Part shown: piece by piece, positions 18,205 through 26,876 of the stretch
Position numbering within the stretch: the first letter of the stretch is position 1
Layout of the letters: every line of letters begins with the position of its first letter
Assembly (NCBI RefSeq): GCF_001316245.1
Contig: NZ_BBDM01000002.1
Coordinates: 1 to 64,000, forward strand
Reading direction: 5' to 3'
Source: Vulcanisaeta sp. JCM 14467
GTDB lineage: Archaea > Thermoproteota > Thermoprotei > Thermoproteales > Thermocladiaceae
Length of the DNA: 64,000 nucleotides
Notes under the pieces: model-generated
What the model was told of the DNA's origin: nothing
What the model saw: only the letters and a program-made list of their open reading frames with translations
Databases searched by the model: none
Position numbers and translations under genes: made by a program

Positions 18205-18627
18205 TCAGCTAAACCTTGCACCTAGGTAGCCTCCTATGGCGCCTGCGAGTATGTTTACGGCTATGAATACGCCAATCCTCGTCCTACTCCAGATGGGCCC
18301 TGGGTACGCGTCAAATAATATGCCCAGTATGGCTAGGGCTATTATCACATAGATCACTGTTTTCTGGGCTGGCCTGAAGTAAATGTTGTAACTCATCACC
18401 TCCTCAGACCTGTACGGCCTTGTGAATAGTATTAATAATCCGTACAGGGCGAGAATTAACACGAATGATAGCCAGCAACCCCTGATTAATGCCCATATTG
18501 GGCTTACGACGAGTGGCGTTGGGTAGAATATGTTGGCTATTGCCTCGAGTATGAGCGTGACAACGGACACGAAGAATGAGTAGCCCACGCCAGCCACGGC
18601 GTTATACCTAACCTCTCGTGTCGACAT
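18205..18627 (-). CDS. Four-helix membrane protein, hypothetical
   Basis: 140 residues from ATG 18627 (MSTREVRYNAVAG). The frame is open to 18669, but the shared TATA box lies inside that extension and 18627 is 27 bp from its centre. Hydrophobic segments: GYSFFVSVVTLILEAIANIF, LSFVLILALYGLLILF, VIYVIIALAILGILF and a Gly/Ala-rich last helix NILAGAIGGYLGARF. Cytoplasmic charged loop TRPYRSEEV. No known family. It is divergent from, and shares a promoter region with, the SPFH-like gene at 18684, so a joint membrane role is possible but unproven. Confidence 0.72.
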   Translation of the reverse strand: MSTREVRYNAVAGVGYSFFVSVVTLILEAIANIFYPTPLVVSPIWALIRGCWLSFVLILALYGLLILFTRPYRSEEVMSYNIYFRPAQKTVIYVIIALAILGILFDAYPGPIWSRTRIGVFIAVNILAGAIGGYLGARFS

Positions 18628-18650
18628 CAATTTCAATTTAACAATAAACC

Positions 18651-18656
18651 TTATAA
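18651..18656. promoter_or_regulatory. Bidirectional TATA box (palindromic TTATAA)
   Basis: TTATAA is self-complementary and is the only TATA-like element between two divergent ATG codons at 18627 (27 bp from its centre) and 18684 (30 bp). Both distances suit leaderless archaeal transcription, so one TBP site may serve both genes, with direction set by flanking BRE bases. Confidence 0.55.
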
Positions 18657-18683
18657 ACCAAACTAACAAGTTAATTATTAACT

Positions 18684-19585
18684 ATGTCGATAAGAGCTCA
18701 GGTAATATCCACAATAGACGAGAAGGGAATAGACCAAATGGGGCCAGACGACTTAATAGTGAAGTACCACTCAGTCGACGTGAGGACTAGGTCGAGGCTC
18801 ATCGTCTACTCAAACCAGAGGGCAGTCGTTAGGATACAGGGACAGGTACAAGGCGTGTTCGATCCAGGGGCTCACGACCTACAAACACCCGCCAACCCAA
18901 TCTCCCAATTCTTCGCCAAGTTCCAATACGCCGGCAATGTACCCTGGGAGGTTGAGGTGCTCTTCGTGAGCACGGCAAGGCATGAGCCAGGAGTGAGGGC
19001 ATTACGCAGACTAAGGAGCTAGTCCCAATGAGGTATCAAGTGGCCTACTACTTCATGATTACAGACCCTGTTAAGTTCATAAACGCAGTTCAATTCAGCA
19101 GCTTCAAGTACACGGTTGAGGACTTCAAGAACTACGTATCACCAATCGTGGACCAAGCCGTGAGCCAAGTCCTAAACCTAGTATCCTTGAACGAGGTCTA
19201 CGCAAACCTGCACAAGGTCACTGACGCAGTCACGGCAAGCCTGAGGTCATTCCTTGAGGAGGTTGGCGTCCACCTAATCACGTGCAGGATAGTTAGGCTT
19301 GAGCCTGAGGATGAGACCATGAGGAGGGTAGTCCAATTCATGGCTCTGGGCCTCGACGTGAACACGGCAATCAGGGCTAGACTCGCAGAGATAATGGCTC
19401 AGAGGAGTGATCCCGCAGCCACAAATATGATGCTCGGCGTGCCCTACTACCCAATATACATATTACCAACGGCAGGCATGCCCAGCGGCTTACAGCAATT
19501 AATCGTACCTCCGACACAGCAGCGTCAACAACAGCAGCAGGGTGGTTCAAGTCAGTCGAGTGATTTTGAGATTAGTGGAGGTTAA
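18684..19585 (+). CDS. SPFH/virion-core-like (YdjI-type) domain protein (one frame break)
   Basis: Two frame segments join when one G is restored near 18998 (GVRGITQTKELVPMRYQVAYYF). The N-terminal part has the pattern of YdjI-type SPFH proteins: QMGPDDLIVKYHS, SRLIVYSNQRAVVRIQGQ, VFDPGAHDLQTPANP and VPWEVEVLFVSTARH. The later part (VDQAVSQVLNLVSLNEV, ASLRSFLEEVGVHLITCRIVRL) is the conserved C-terminal half. The final 60 residues are low-complexity and Gln-rich. About 300 residues, no membrane helix. Bacterial homologs bind membranes or ESCRT-like partners; here I infer a scaffold role. Next gene 19595 starts 10 bp after the stop. Confidence 0.75.
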
Positions 19586-19594
19586 TGATGGGTT

Positions 19595-20440
19595 ATGAGC
19601 CATAACATCTTAAAAAGTTACGGGCCGTACAGAAATTATGAATTAGTCCTTGAGGAGGTTAGGTTAGATGACCTGCCATGCTTCATAAACCTGGCAGCCC
19701 TCGACCAGAGAGGGGTTCCTGAAATACTAATTGAATTAAGTACGGGCTGCCACCATTATAATACCATGATAAGGGTTACGAGTAAGTTCATGGAATTATT
19801 CGGTATGGACACGGCTAGGATTACCGCGGTTAGGTTAGCCAGGGCATTGGGCATTGAGAATTACGAGGCTGTGGAGCGTGGTGATGTGGAATTGAGGATA
19901 AAGGGGGTTAAGCATTACCCAGAGTGGGTTAGCCAAAACATGAATACCATAATCAATGCATTCAACGAGGTGCTCACGTCCCTCGGCATAGTGACTCAGT
20001 CAGTGGAGGCACGGCAGCAGGAGGCAACGCAAACCACGGAGGCGGCACAACCAACAGCGAGCATACCAACGGGCATTCTAACAACTGGCATTATTAAGAC
20101 CTACGGCAGTATTGATGGGCAAAACCTGATGCTCAGGGTATTAAGTGGTGGTACTCACGTTGAGTTATGCCTTGAGAAAATGAGTGCCTGCAAGCCTTTA
20201 ATCACCGTGAGGATGAACCCACTCGAGGTAGTGATACACGGAGATGCAGTGAGGACATTTGGCGAGAACAGGGCTATTGAGTACGCAACCTGGGTCGCCA
20301 ACGCCCTATACGTGAGTAACTACGAAATAAGTGAATCGGACAATGAGGTGGTGTTAAGGTCGAGGGAAAACGCCACTGCAGGTAATGAACTCATTAAGGT
20401 AATGGACATAATAGCCAACAAATACATGAATAAGGAGTAA
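19595..20440 (+). CDS. Hypothetical protein with internal duplication, downstream of SPFH gene
   Basis: 281 residues. Two halves look alike: residues 1-130 (ILKSYGPYRNYELVLEEV, CFINLAA, YNTMIRVTSK) and 165-281 (IIKTYGSIDGQNLMLRVL, VELCLEKM, KPLITVRMN), each ending in a helix (NTIINAFNEVLTSL; NELIKVMDIIANK). They are joined by a Thr/Ala/Gln-rich linker. No known motif or membrane segment. Start ATG 19595 follows the SPFH stop by 10 bp, so co-transcription is likely and a shared complex plausible. Family unrecognised. Confidence 0.75.
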   Translation: MSHNILKSYGPYRNYELVLEEVRLDDLPCFINLAALDQRGVPEILIELSTGCHHYNTMIRVTSKFMELFGMDTARITAVRLARALGIENYEAVERGDVELRIKGVKHYPEWVSQNMNTIINAFNEVLTSLGIVTQSVEARQQEATQTTEAAQPTASIPTGILTTGIIKTYGSIDGQNLMLRVLSGGTHVELCLEKMSACKPLITVRMNPLEVVIHGDAVRTFGENRAIEYATWVANALYVSNYEISESDNEVVLRSRENATAGNELIKVMDIIANKYMNKE

Positions 20441-20462
20441 ATCAGCGGCAAATTCTGAAATA

Positions 20463-20936
20463 CTATCCCTCATTATGCATGATAACCTCCCTAACCCTGG
20501 CTATGAAGCTGGAGATTACCTGCCTCGCAACCTCATCACTGGGTATTCTACTCACGACACCCGTTGGGTCAGGCCCGTTGTACTGGTACTCATGCATTAA
20601 CAGGGCTGTCGACGTTAACTCCACGACGTTAGGAACCCTCCCAGCCAATTTACCTGCCACCTCCATAAGCATGTTCGTAGGCATGACTGCAAGCACCCAA
20701 TCATTCCTTGAAACCCTAACGTTACGATCAACCCTCTTATAACCACCGAAGTTAAATAGATCCTTATTCCTAATGGCTAGGTACGACATGTAAGACTTCC
20801 AGGCTTGGAATGCCTTACCAGCCGCATTTCTAATTAACCCATCGTTAAGGAATTTCTCAGCCAACTCAAGCTCGGCCGTAGCCTCCTTAAGTCTTGCCTT
20901 TCCAATATCGTCAAGGTTGAGCCTTAACTCAATCAT
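20463..20936 (-). CDS. PaREP1-like helical protein
   Basis: 157 residues, unbroken. The N-terminal ARLKEATAELELAEKFLNDG, then RNAAGKAFQAWKSYMSYLA, is the tetratricopeptide-like helix pair of the PaREP1/PaREP8 family, which is expanded in Thermoproteales and structurally related to HEPN-type helical bundles. The C-terminal half (MPTNMLMEVAGKLAGRVPNV) adds further helices. A TATA-like CTTTTAAG lies about 30 bp ahead of the ATG on the minus strand. Cytoplasmic; the function of the family is not known. Confidence 0.68.
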   Translation of the reverse strand: MIELRLNLDDIGKARLKEATAELELAEKFLNDGLIRNAAGKAFQAWKSYMSYLAIRNKDLFNFGGYKRVDRNVRVSRNDWVLAVMPTNMLMEVAGKLAGRVPNVVELTSTALLMHEYQYNGPDPTGVVSRIPSDEVARQVISSFIARVREVIMHNEG

Positions 20937-21055
20937 AAACTCACCACATTATACAGGGCGAAGCTTAAAAGTCTTGGTATTTAGAAACTTTCCAAGCGCT
21001 TTCTCATATATTCGAAAGACTTAAATAAAATCATAATAATGGTAGGAATGAATCC

Positions 21056-21835
21056 ATGAAGTTAAGCGTTAATGACTTAGTTGTTGGTTATGGAGGTAGG
21101 GTTATTATTAATGGGTTAACTACGGAGTTCAATGAGGGCAGGACAGTGGTGCTGGGGCCCAATGGTTCGGGGAAGACAACGCTTTTAAGAGCCATAGCCG
21201 GCGTGATCAAGCCAATAAGGGGCTCAATAACCCTTGATGGTAGGCCGCTGCGTAGGGGTGACGTTGGTTACGTAAGCCACGCCAGCGGTCTTGACCCTAA
21301 CATGACCGTGATTGAGAACCTGGAGTTCTACGCCGAGGTTAAAAACGCCAATAACCTGGATGAAGTCATTGATAGGCTTGGGATCAAGGACCTATTGAAT
21401 AATAAGGTTGGTTCATTGAGTAATGGGCAGAGGAGGATTGTTGAGGTCGCCATTGCAATGCTTGGCAATCCCAGGGTTTACATCTTTGATGAGCCTACTG
21501 ACGGTCTTGACGTGAATTTTGCTGGTAGGGTTAAGGAAATAGTGAAGCAATTACGTGGTGTGGTGATTTACACGACTCATATACCGTCGGAGGCCCTGGA
21601 ACTAGCCGATGACTTGGTAATACTCAGGAAGGGCAAGGTAGTCTTCCATGGGAGTGTTTCTGAGCTTGGTGGATCAATGAGGGTGGTGGCTAAGAGGGGC
21701 CGTGAGACTAGGGTCATTGAGGTCGGCGTTAATGAGGTGCCGGGTATCGTTGATAAGTTGAGGTCCGAGGGGTTCAACGTACTCGAGGTCAGGAACTCAG
21801 CAATTGATGAGTTATTGGGTGGTGACGATGATTAG
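21056..21835 (+). CDS. ABC transporter ATP-binding protein
   Basis: 259 residues, unbroken. Walker A GPNGSGKTTLL at about residues 36-46, Q-loop region near VSHASGLDPNMTV (His at the usual Gln place), signature LSNGQRR near residue 125, Walker B VYIFDEPTDGLD near 145, and the switch His in YTTHIPSE. The C-terminal 50 residues (VVAKRGRETRVIEVGVNEV) form the extra domain seen in ABC-2-type exporters of the CcmA/DrrA class. The stop overlaps the ATG of the permease at 21828, so the two make one exporter. Energises export of an unknown substrate, perhaps a lipid, polysaccharide or drug. Confidence 0.9.
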   Translation: MKLSVNDLVVGYGGRVIINGLTTEFNEGRTVVLGPNGSGKTTLLRAIAGVIKPIRGSITLDGRPLRRGDVGYVSHASGLDPNMTVIENLEFYAEVKNANNLDEVIDRLGIKDLLNNKVGSLSNGQRRIVEVAIAMLGNPRVYIFDEPTDGLDVNFAGRVKEIVKQLRGVVIYTTHIPSEALELADDLVILRKGKVVFHGSVSELGGSMRVVAKRGRETRVIEVGVNEVPGIVDKLRSEGFNVLEVRNSAIDELLGGDDD

Positions 21836-22623
21836 GGCTTACCTGAGGAGGGCTTGGAGTTGGTAGGACTTACTACTTCATAACCTTATTAACCATGTTA
21901 ATCGCCATGTTATTCACCATAACAATGCTCGCTTTTGTGATTGCCACGGCTAATCCTGAGAATATCCATGGAGTTAACCTACCCGCAGAGGAGGCTGTGG
22001 CCTTTGTGAGGGTCTCGATGTCTGTAATCCTAATAGGCATGGCATCATTATTCGTATCCATACTATCCTCACTCATAGTCCTCGGCACAATACAGGCGGA
22101 TGTCCAAAACGGCGTTTTCGAAATGCTGTTCGGCAATGGAGTAAGTGATGGGGAGATCATTAAGGCTTTATACCTCGTAGGCCTATCCTCATTTGCCGTA
22201 TTCTACCTACTGGCTGAGATCATTGCTATAGTCCCACTTTACATTGTGGCTCCTAACATTACGTATTCCCTACTCACCGCCATGTTATTAACGCCCTTAG
22301 GCGTTGGGCTATTCACCACGGGCCTTAGCATACTCATTGGGCTTAATAAGCCAGGTACTTCAAGATCTCCACGGGCATTGGGTCAACAAAGAACCTAGCT
22401 TCACCATCGTCTCAATACCCAGTCTCGTAATACTCATTATAACATTAATAATCGCATCCCCAATTATGCCTAACGCAACTTCAAACTTCACGGCATACCT
22501 GGGGCAATTGAATATTGAATTAAGTGTCGCATCAATAATCATGCGTTGGCATCCATTTTCATTGCCTTTAAAACGCCAGTTAATAGGATCGGTTTAATAA
22601 CGAGAGGTGAGGAGGTCACTTAA
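21828..22623 (+). CDS. ABC-2-type permease subunit (at least three frame breaks)
   Basis: The ATG overlaps the stop of the ATPase gene. The first codons MIRAYLRRAWSW run into a stop near 21864; another frame then carries YFITLLTMLIAMLFTITMLAF, VRVSMSVILIGMASLFVSIL, LFGNGVSDGEIIKALYLVG and FAVFYLLAEIIAIVPLYIVA. Further shifts near 22360 and 22545 lead to VILIITLIIASPIMPNATSN and a final ALASIFIAFKTPVNRIGL helix with stop at 22621. About 265 residues with six hydrophobic segments, as in ABC-2 permeases. Partner of the preceding ATPase. The many breaks leave open that it is a decayed gene. Confidence 0.65.
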
Positions 22624-22634
22624 TGGTAAATTAT

Positions 22635-23264
22635 TCATAGTTTAATTATTAAGTAGTTAATGCCGAGGTATGTCAGGAAGAATGGTATCAACACCAGGTC
22701 CGTCACGTCGAAACCCACAGCCTCAATAGCCCACAGCGTGCCCAGGCTGAAGAGTAGGGCCGAGAGCACGTACTTAAGGTGCGGAAGCCTAATCCTGGCT
22801 ATTTGATCCTTAATAATCGTGGTGAGTACGATTACTATGGCCGCCGCTGTCAACGTGCCCATCAGTTGATGCATAACTCCTTGGTATTAACGCAATTAAC
22901 ACGAGGGCAGCCTCAAAGGCTCTATGGCCGATACCGTAAACACGACGGCTAAGTCGCCACGCTCCTCCTCACCACCCTTACCTTTCCCAGCCCTCTTAAA
23001 CGCCCTACGGGCGCTCCTCAGTAGCCTATACCCGAAGTAAAATAGTATTACGGAGGATGCAGCCAGCACGTAGTCCAGGGGTAGGTAAACTATGTACCGA
23101 CCAACGGTAAAGGTGGGCACTAGGACGAGGAGTACGCCAGCTATTGCATAAAGCACTGGCTTGAACCCCCTGTAAATCCCCTGGTAAATCGCCGTGACGG
23201 CACCAGCCTCCGAAAGCTCAAGCAGGCTTATACCAAACGCCGCGAAGAATATGCCAAGATCCAC
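22635..23264 (-). CDS. Multi-pass membrane protein with two Glu-containing repeats (two frame breaks)
   Basis: The first 120 residues (MDLGIFFAAFGISLLELSEA, then helices PVLYAIAGVLLVLVPTF and YVLAASSVILFYFGYRLL, and a basic KRAGKGKGGEEER loop) are followed by VVFTVSAIEAFEAALVLIAL in a second frame, where one C is missing near 22920. A third frame carries TAAAIVIVLTTII and the final helices. Repaired length about 210 residues. Two matching motifs, LLELSEAGAV and AIEAFEAALV, sit at equivalent helices, suggesting a two-fold repeat with conserved Glu, reminiscent of small cation transporters or COG4280-like proteins. The family assignment is tentative. Confidence 0.55.
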
Positions 23265-23357
23265 GGTAGATCAAGGGTCATGAATAATTTTTAAGTATTT
23301 CTTGCAACGCCATAATTAATGCGAAGGTATAAAAATTAGCGAGGTACTACCTAGTTA

Positions 23358-23880
23358 ATGGTTGAGAAAGTAACGATACCAAGTATAATAATTGAGGAGT
23401 TGAGGAGGAGGGGTCTTGACCCTGAGGATGTAATACTCGACGCGTTAATAAGGGTCATGGACTTAGACCCAGACACGGTGATTGAGGCTAGGGTTGAGCT
23501 TGCAATTAAGTACCTCAATGAGGGTAGGGAGTTAATTGATAAAGATCCCGTGCAAGCCAGTGAGAAGCTCTACAAGGCTGCTGAAGAATGCGTTAAGGTC
23601 TTGGCCCAATACTACGATTTAAAGGACATACTAACCAAAGTCAACGGTAGAGGTAGGTGGACTGTGACCGAACTCGAGAAAGCAGTCGAAAAAAATAAGC
23701 GAAAAACTAGGCGAATGGTTCACAACGGCTTGGGACGACGCAAACTACCTCCACGTGTGGGGATTCCACGAAGAAAAACTAGACCCAGAAGCCGTAAGGA
23801 CTAGATTACCTTATATCGAGAGGATGGTAAACGAAACAATCAGGCTAGTGAAGACCAGCCAGAATCCACGTAATGGATAA
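23358..23880 (+). CDS. PaREP1-family protein (one frame break)
   Basis: The N-terminal SIIIEELRRRGLDPEDVILDAL and the central NEGRELIDKDPVQASEKLYK then AAEECVKVLA are the PaREP1 family core. Near 23692 an A run is one base too long; removing it changes the frame to KISEKLGEWFTTAWDDANYLH then VWGFHEEKLDPEAVRTRLPY and a stop at 23878-23880. The repaired length of about 173 residues is typical. PaREP1 proteins are abundant in Pyrobaculum, Caldivirga and Vulcanisaeta. They are helical and of unknown function, sometimes proposed to be HEPN-like toxin components. Confidence 0.78.
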
Positions 23881-23921
23881 CCTGAGAAACACGTATAAAG
23901 TCATAAGTAGGGCAGTAGTTC

Positions 23922-24296
23922 ATGCCCAATTACAAGGTTATTAATGATATAACCAGTGTGAAACAGGAGCCACTAAACATCAGGGGCGCCACGGGCGTAT
24001 ACACCCAATGGCTAGTGGACAAAGGCGATAACCCCAAATACGCAGTTAGGAGACAGGTCATTAAGCCAGGCGGTAGGGCGCCACTTCATAGGCATGCCTA
24101 TGCGGAGACCTTCATAGTACTGAGAGGCTTTGGTGAAATGACTGTGGATAAGGACGTTATTGATGTCAAGCCGGGCATGTGCGTGTTCGTGAGCCCCAAC
24201 ACGCCGCACTCAATCGTGAATGTTGGCAATGAGGACTTGGAGGTTGTAACAGTTATATCCTATGAGGAGGATATGAGTATAAACGTTCTTGAATAA
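23922..24296 (+). CDS. Small cupin-domain protein
   Basis: 124 residues, a single-domain cupin. Motif 1 PLHRHAYAETFIVLRGFGEM supplies two His and a Glu; motif 2 PGMCVFVSPNTPHSIVNVGN supplies the third His. These are the usual metal ligands. The N-terminal NIRGATGVYTQWLVDKGDN strand is common in archaeal relatives. The reaction cannot be predicted: small cupins include dioxygenases, isomerases and sugar-binding proteins. Monocistronic, about 40 bp after the PaREP1 gene. Confidence 0.85.
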   Translation: MPNYKVINDITSVKQEPLNIRGATGVYTQWLVDKGDNPKYAVRRQVIKPGGRAPLHRHAYAETFIVLRGFGEMTVDKDVIDVKPGMCVFVSPNTPHSIVNVGNEDLEVVTVISYEEDMSINVLE

Positions 24297-24401
24297 TGCG
24301 TTGAATGTACTTAAATAAACTTTAGGTATTATGGTTTTAATTTATTAGAGTTAGAAATTGGACAGTTACACTTAAATATCTGGTTTACTTTCAATTTATT
24401 A

Positions 24402-24983
24402 ATGAGCGAGCCTGTGCTGAGGATTAAGCCAACGGCATACGGCAAGAGGAACTACTCACGAGACATACTCGCCCTCATTATTATTGGCCTACTCTGGTAC
24501 TTCGTGGGCATACTACTACCACCAAAGTACCACATACCAACATGGGAATACGCCCTAATACAACTATTCTTCGCCCTCATGGCTGGGCTAGCCGTATGGG
24601 ACATGGTTCGCCAGGTAAGGTACAATAGGACGTACAGGTCCATCAGAGAATTCGCGCTCTATAGGGACTACGCCTGGTTCATCACAACCAATGGCGAGGA
24701 GGTTACCGTGCCAATTGATGAATTCAACCCATGCGTTATTGAGTACGCACCACCAATGCAGTCATACGGGCCCCAATACGGCCCAGCGTACTACCCAGGC
24801 GAGGTGGAACTACTCATTAATCACTACGGTATTGGCTATACGCTGGTCATAGACACCGAGCAGTGTAGGCAGTTGAACCTGGTCTTGACGAGGGACTTTG
24901 GTAAGCCTAGGATTGATTGGTGTGGGGAGAAGAGGAAGAGGGTTGGGCCGATAATACTGGAGAGGTGGAACCTAGCCTGCTAG
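24402..24983 (+). CDS. Membrane protein with C-terminal PH-like domain, hypothetical
   Basis: 193 residues. Two N-terminal membrane helices (LALIIIGLLWYFVGILL and ALIQLFFALMAGLAVWDM) are followed by a beta-rich cytoplasmic domain (FALYRDYAWFITTNGEEVTV, ELLINHYGIGYTLVIDTEQC, ILERWNLAC) resembling bacterial PH-like folds. Three Cys occur late in the chain. It is followed after 10 bp by 24994-25731, which has the same architecture, so the two probably form a paralogous operon pair. Function unknown. Confidence 0.7.
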   Translation: MSEPVLRIKPTAYGKRNYSRDILALIIIGLLWYFVGILLPPKYHIPTWEYALIQLFFALMAGLAVWDMVRQVRYNRTYRSIREFALYRDYAWFITTNGEEVTVPIDEFNPCVIEYAPPMQSYGPQYGPAYYPGEVELLINHYGIGYTLVIDTEQCRQLNLVLTRDFGKPRIDWCGEKRKRVGPIILERWNLAC

Positions 24984-24993
24984 GTGGTGGGCC

Positions 24994-25731
24994 ATGGGCA
25001 GTGTGATTGTTTATGGCCCACAGCGTGCACCGAGGAATGCTTACCTAGCACTCATTATCGGCCTCGTCCTAGCCCTAATTGGGCTTTACCTATTCTACAT
25101 AATGCATGATATTTACTACCTCGTCTACCTAACCTTACCGGGCATTGGCACCATGCTATACTCACTCAGGGCCTACATCTCCAGTAGGCGTGAACCCGCA
25201 TGGACTGGGGAATTTGGGGTAATATGGAGTTATGGGAGGGCCCTCGTCCCAAGTACAAGGCCTGTCCTGGTTAAGCTCGTTGTTACCAATGTTCTCTTCG
25301 GCTTCGTTATGCTTGCTATTGCCTGGGAGATGATTGTGAACCCAAGCCATTGGCTTAACCTACTGGTTGGCTTCCTAATCTTTGCCGGGATGGATGGTGG
25401 CTTCTCCTACCTATTAATAAGGGGTTACCAAGCATTTAGGAGGAGCCTGGCTACGGACATTGCAAGCCTACAGCTCTATAGTGATAGGTTGCGTATTATG
25501 ACTGGCACCAGGGATGTACTGGACATACCCCTTAGCGAGGCAGTAATCTGTATCGCCAGCCTTGGCTGGCATGATGTTTATGGGAATAGACTTGATACTC
25601 TAAGGATTAGGTATGCCGGTACTACCTACACGTTTACGGTGCCTGGCGGTGTTGGGCAGGAATTCATAAACGCGTTGAGAAGCGTCGGTATTGATGAAAT
25701 CCACACCTGTAATTACCTAGGCATTAAATAA
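24994..25731 (+). CDS. Membrane protein with C-terminal PH-like domain, paralog of 24402
   Basis: 245 residues. Four hydrophobic helices (AYLALIIGLVLALIGLYLF, YYLVYLTLPGIGTMLYSL, LVVTNVLFGFVMLAIAW, LLVGFLIFAGMDGGFSYLLI) precede a soluble domain (LQLYSDRLRIMTGTRDVLDI, DTLRIRYAGTTYTFTVPGG, FINALRSVGIDEIHTC) with the strand order expected for a PH-like domain. It appears to be a duplicated, extended version of the upstream gene. The 3' end overlaps the minus-strand MNT gene by 8 bp. Function unknown. Confidence 0.7.
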   Translation: MGSVIVYGPQRAPRNAYLALIIGLVLALIGLYLFYIMHDIYYLVYLTLPGIGTMLYSLRAYISSRREPAWTGEFGVIWSYGRALVPSTRPVLVKLVVTNVLFGFVMLAIAWEMIVNPSHWLNLLVGFLIFAGMDGGFSYLLIRGYQAFRRSLATDIASLQLYSDRLRIMTGTRDVLDIPLSEAVICIASLGWHDVYGNRLDTLRIRYAGTTYTFTVPGGVGQEFINALRSVGIDEIHTCNYLGIK

Positions 25732-26059
25732 GCCTATAAACATCAATGAACCTGCCATACCAATCCTCATAGGTCCTCCTGGTAACAACGTGAAACTCGA
25801 AGAGCATTAGGACCTCCTCACCAACCTCCTCGATAATCCTCATGACAAGCTCCACGTACTTATGCGGGTCATCACCATACACGTCAGATATCACCAGGAC
25901 ATTAACATCACTATCAGCCCTAAAGTCGCCACGCACGTAACTACCTATGAGCATTAGCTCCGCATTTGGGTCAAGCTTAAGCACGGCATACTTAATCCTG
26001 TCTAAGTAATAATCAATGTTATTAAGTATCCTATCCCTAACCCTTTTAATATCGAGCAA
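25724..26059 (-). CDS. MNT nucleotidyltransferase (pair 2)
   Basis: 111 residues with the motif GSYVRGDFRADSDVNVLVI near residues 41-59; Gly-Ser and the DSDV metal-binding acids are present, and a third acid lies in FEFHVV. It follows the HEPN gene by 5 bp. Family: minimal nucleotidyltransferase, antitoxin-like partner of HEPN. Last gene of a four-gene HEPN-MNT-HEPN-MNT minus-strand operon that starts at 27228. Confidence 0.85.
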   Translation of the reverse strand: MLDIKRVRDRILNNIDYYLDRIKYAVLKLDPNAELMLIGSYVRGDFRADSDVNVLVISDVYGDDPHKYVELVMRIIEEVGEEVLMLFEFHVVTRRTYEDWYGRFIDVYRLI

Positions 26060-26064
26060 TAAAT

Positions 26065-26442
26065 CTACGAGAGTAGACGCCTAACCACCTCGTTAAACCT
26101 CTCCGTAATGACCAGTGCCTTATCGACATTCTCCTTAGTAAACCTCGGCGGCATGTACCGACTGGCGATGTACGCGAACTCCAGCAGTAGTATCATCTCC
26201 CTATTACCGTTGTAAAAATCAGATATGCCGCATTTATTGTTTACTAACCTCATTACTTCCGTGAATAGTTGGGTTAACCTATGCGTCCGTGGGTAATCAC
26301 CAATGAAACTAAATAGTAATGACTTAAGCTTCAACGCATGAACTGCTCATCATAAAACATCACCAAGTCGTAATAACCTCTCTCATAAGCGAACTTCCCC
26401 TGCTCCAGGAACTCCTCAGCCCTTGAATCCAGGAAACTTCAT
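26065..26442 (-). CDS. HEPN-domain protein (pair 2; two frame breaks)
   Basis: The downstream frame gives LKLKSLLFSFIGDYPRTHRL and the C-terminal helices (EMILLLEFAYIASRYMPPRF, then ENVDKALVITERFNEV), typical of HEPN. The missing N-terminal helix lies in an adjacent frame: AEEFLEQGKFAYERGYYDLV then MFYDEQFM, joined by a one-base change near 26340. The ATG at 26442 (MKFLDSRAEEF after removing one C near 26430) gives a full protein of about 125 residues. Predicted RNase-like toxin or partner of the MNT at 25724. Confidence 0.75.
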
Positions 26443-26462
26443 CAAGTAATGTTCTCGGGTTA

Positions 26463-26876
26463 TTATCTAACAATGCTTCTTGGGAACCAGCCATCCCTAG
26501 TCCTAACGAGATTCCTCTCCTTAACATACTCATTAACCCTACCCCTAACCTCCTCAAAAACCCTTGAATCACCGCAGAGCACCTTACCATCAGTCACGGC
26601 ATCAAGTATTATCATTGAATGCTCAAGGACCTCACCCAGCCTACTAAGTGGAAGCCAAACCACCTGCCCAATATCCAGAGCCTCGACTCTATACTCGCCA
26701 CTGGGCACGATGGCCATCAAGTCCCAATCACTCAATGGTGTGTTATCACCTCTGGCCCTGGAACCGAATAGGACGACCACGAGGGATCTACCGCATAACT
26801 CACTAAGTACCTCCCTAAACCTGGCCTCCCTCAATCTGGTAACCTCATTGAGTACCTCCAACCACCTGCTGTACAT
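26463..26876 (-). CDS. MNT nucleotidyltransferase (pair 1)
   Basis: About 137 residues from ATG 26876 (MYSRWLEVLNEV); the frame stays open upstream inside the HEPN gene but has no family similarity there. Motif LFGSRARGDNTPLSDWDLMAIV holds Gly-Ser and the SDWD acidic pair. The C-terminal part (LEHSMIILDAVTDGKVLCGD) is typical of the longer MNT subgroup. The start overlaps the HEPN gene by 32 bp, implying translational coupling. The stop lies 20 bp before the second HEPN gene. Confidence 0.82.
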   Translation of the reverse strand: MYSRWLEVLNEVTRLREARFREVLSELCGRSLVVVLFGSRARGDNTPLSDWDLMAIVPSGEYRVEALDIGQVVWLPLSRLGEVLEHSMIILDAVTDGKVLCGDSRVFEEVRGRVNEYVKERNLVRTRDGWFPRSIVR

